A DNA stretch of 5,295 bases from Acidobacteriaceae bacterium. GTDB lineage: Bacteria; Acidobacteriota; Terriglobia; Terriglobales; Acidobacteriaceae. A program made the translations under genes and the position numbers. Below, piece after piece: positions 5,030 to 5,295 of the stretch. Under the pieces are notes generated by a model. The model made no database searches. It worked only from the letters and a program-made list of their open reading frames with translations, and was not told where the DNA came from. The stretch spans positions 10,169-15,463 of the forward strand of contig PLYW01000086.1 in the NCBI GenBank assembly GCA_003151875.1. The letters run 5' to 3'. How positions within the stretch are numbered: the stretch's first letter is position 1; each line of letters begins with the position of its first letter.

Positions 5030-5295
5030 CTACTCGCAGAAGATGCGCACGTGCTTGCCGTCGTTACTGTCTATATCGACACAAAGCTCGTTGAGCGCTT
5101 CATTCAACTGGTCGCCGCGCAAGCCCGCCAGGGCGTCCAGATTGAACCCCTTGTCGGTCAGTTTCTGCGCCACCCGCGGCGGTAGCACACCGATCAGTCC
5201 CACGCCGGTGCGCACGAAGCTAAGCGGCACGCGCATGTTGACGTCCTTGCCGTCGCCATTGTCCACCACGATGCGCAGGTATTTGTGCGTCTTGG
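5030..5295 (-). CDS. C-terminal part of a protein with a YvlB-type small domain (partial)
   Basis: The reading frame is open from the right window edge to the TAG at 5030-5032, giving 87 residues; the start lies outside the window. The GTG at 5269 is unlikely to be the real start, because the preceding codons (KTHKYLRI) continue the same beta-strand pattern. The sequence shows two similar strand-loop-strand units, LRIVVDNGDGKDVNMRVPLSFV and, near the end, CVDIDSNDGKHVRIFCE, around a helical centre with VAQKLTDKGFNLDALAGL. This duplicated D-x-x-DG-x-x-V pattern resembles the small SHOCT-like/YvlB-type domain of Firmicutes and related proteins; this is recalled, not searched. No membrane segment is seen. 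It converges with the 89-aa gene, leaving only 19 bp between the two stops and no obvious terminator. Confidence 0.75.
   Translation of the reverse strand, partial: KTHKYLRIVVDNGDGKDVNMRVPLSFVRTGVGLIGVLPPRVAQKLTDKGFNLDALAGLRGDQLNEALNELCVDIDSNDGKHVRIFCE

Overview
The window looks like a chromosomal housekeeping segment from a GC-rich, free-living bacterium. The best guess is Acidobacteriota. The reasons are the codon use, a CarD regulator, an amylomaltase-type MalQ without an extra N-terminal domain, and long intergenic palindromic repeats of a style I associate with acidobacterial genomes. That assignment is inference; the window contains no rRNA, tRNA or other taxonomic marker. I see no phage, transposase, CRISPR or defence genes.

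Left part (1-2232, + strand): a complete ssb gene (single-stranded DNA-binding protein) with an extended -10-like box upstream. A 183-bp gap holding a MITE-like inverted repeat (552-653) follows, and then a complete malQ (4-alpha-glucanotransferase) whose three catalytic acidic residues are all visible.

Middle (2233-3650): the convergent gap between malQ and the minus-strand genes is filled by a 177-bp element (2298-2474). It has 16-bp imperfect terminal inverted repeats and contains seven short palindromes. Next, on the minus strand, come a CDP-alcohol phosphatidyltransferase and, upstream of it, greA. The two are 9 bp apart and probably form a greA-first operon, read from a promoter with a perfect TATAAT at 3705-3710.

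Right part (3651-5295): divergent from greA is an 86-aa protein whose C-terminal half resembles an AbrB/SpoVT swapped-hairpin half-site. It is followed by a good sigma-70-type promoter (4091-4120), a 65-nt leader with two small hairpins, carD, and 18 bp downstream an unrecognised 89-aa protein. The window ends in the C-terminal part of a minus-strand gene resembling the small YvlB-type domain.

Functionally the genes cover DNA maintenance (Ssb), glycogen/maltodextrin metabolism (MalQ), membrane phospholipid head-group transfer, and two RNA polymerase-binding factors (GreA and CarD) close together. I do not see a convincing new multi-gene system. The items most worth a second look are the two structured intergenic repeats, which share a CTRAAG-like core, the two unassigned small proteins beside the RNA polymerase factors, and the start/leader question for greA and carD.
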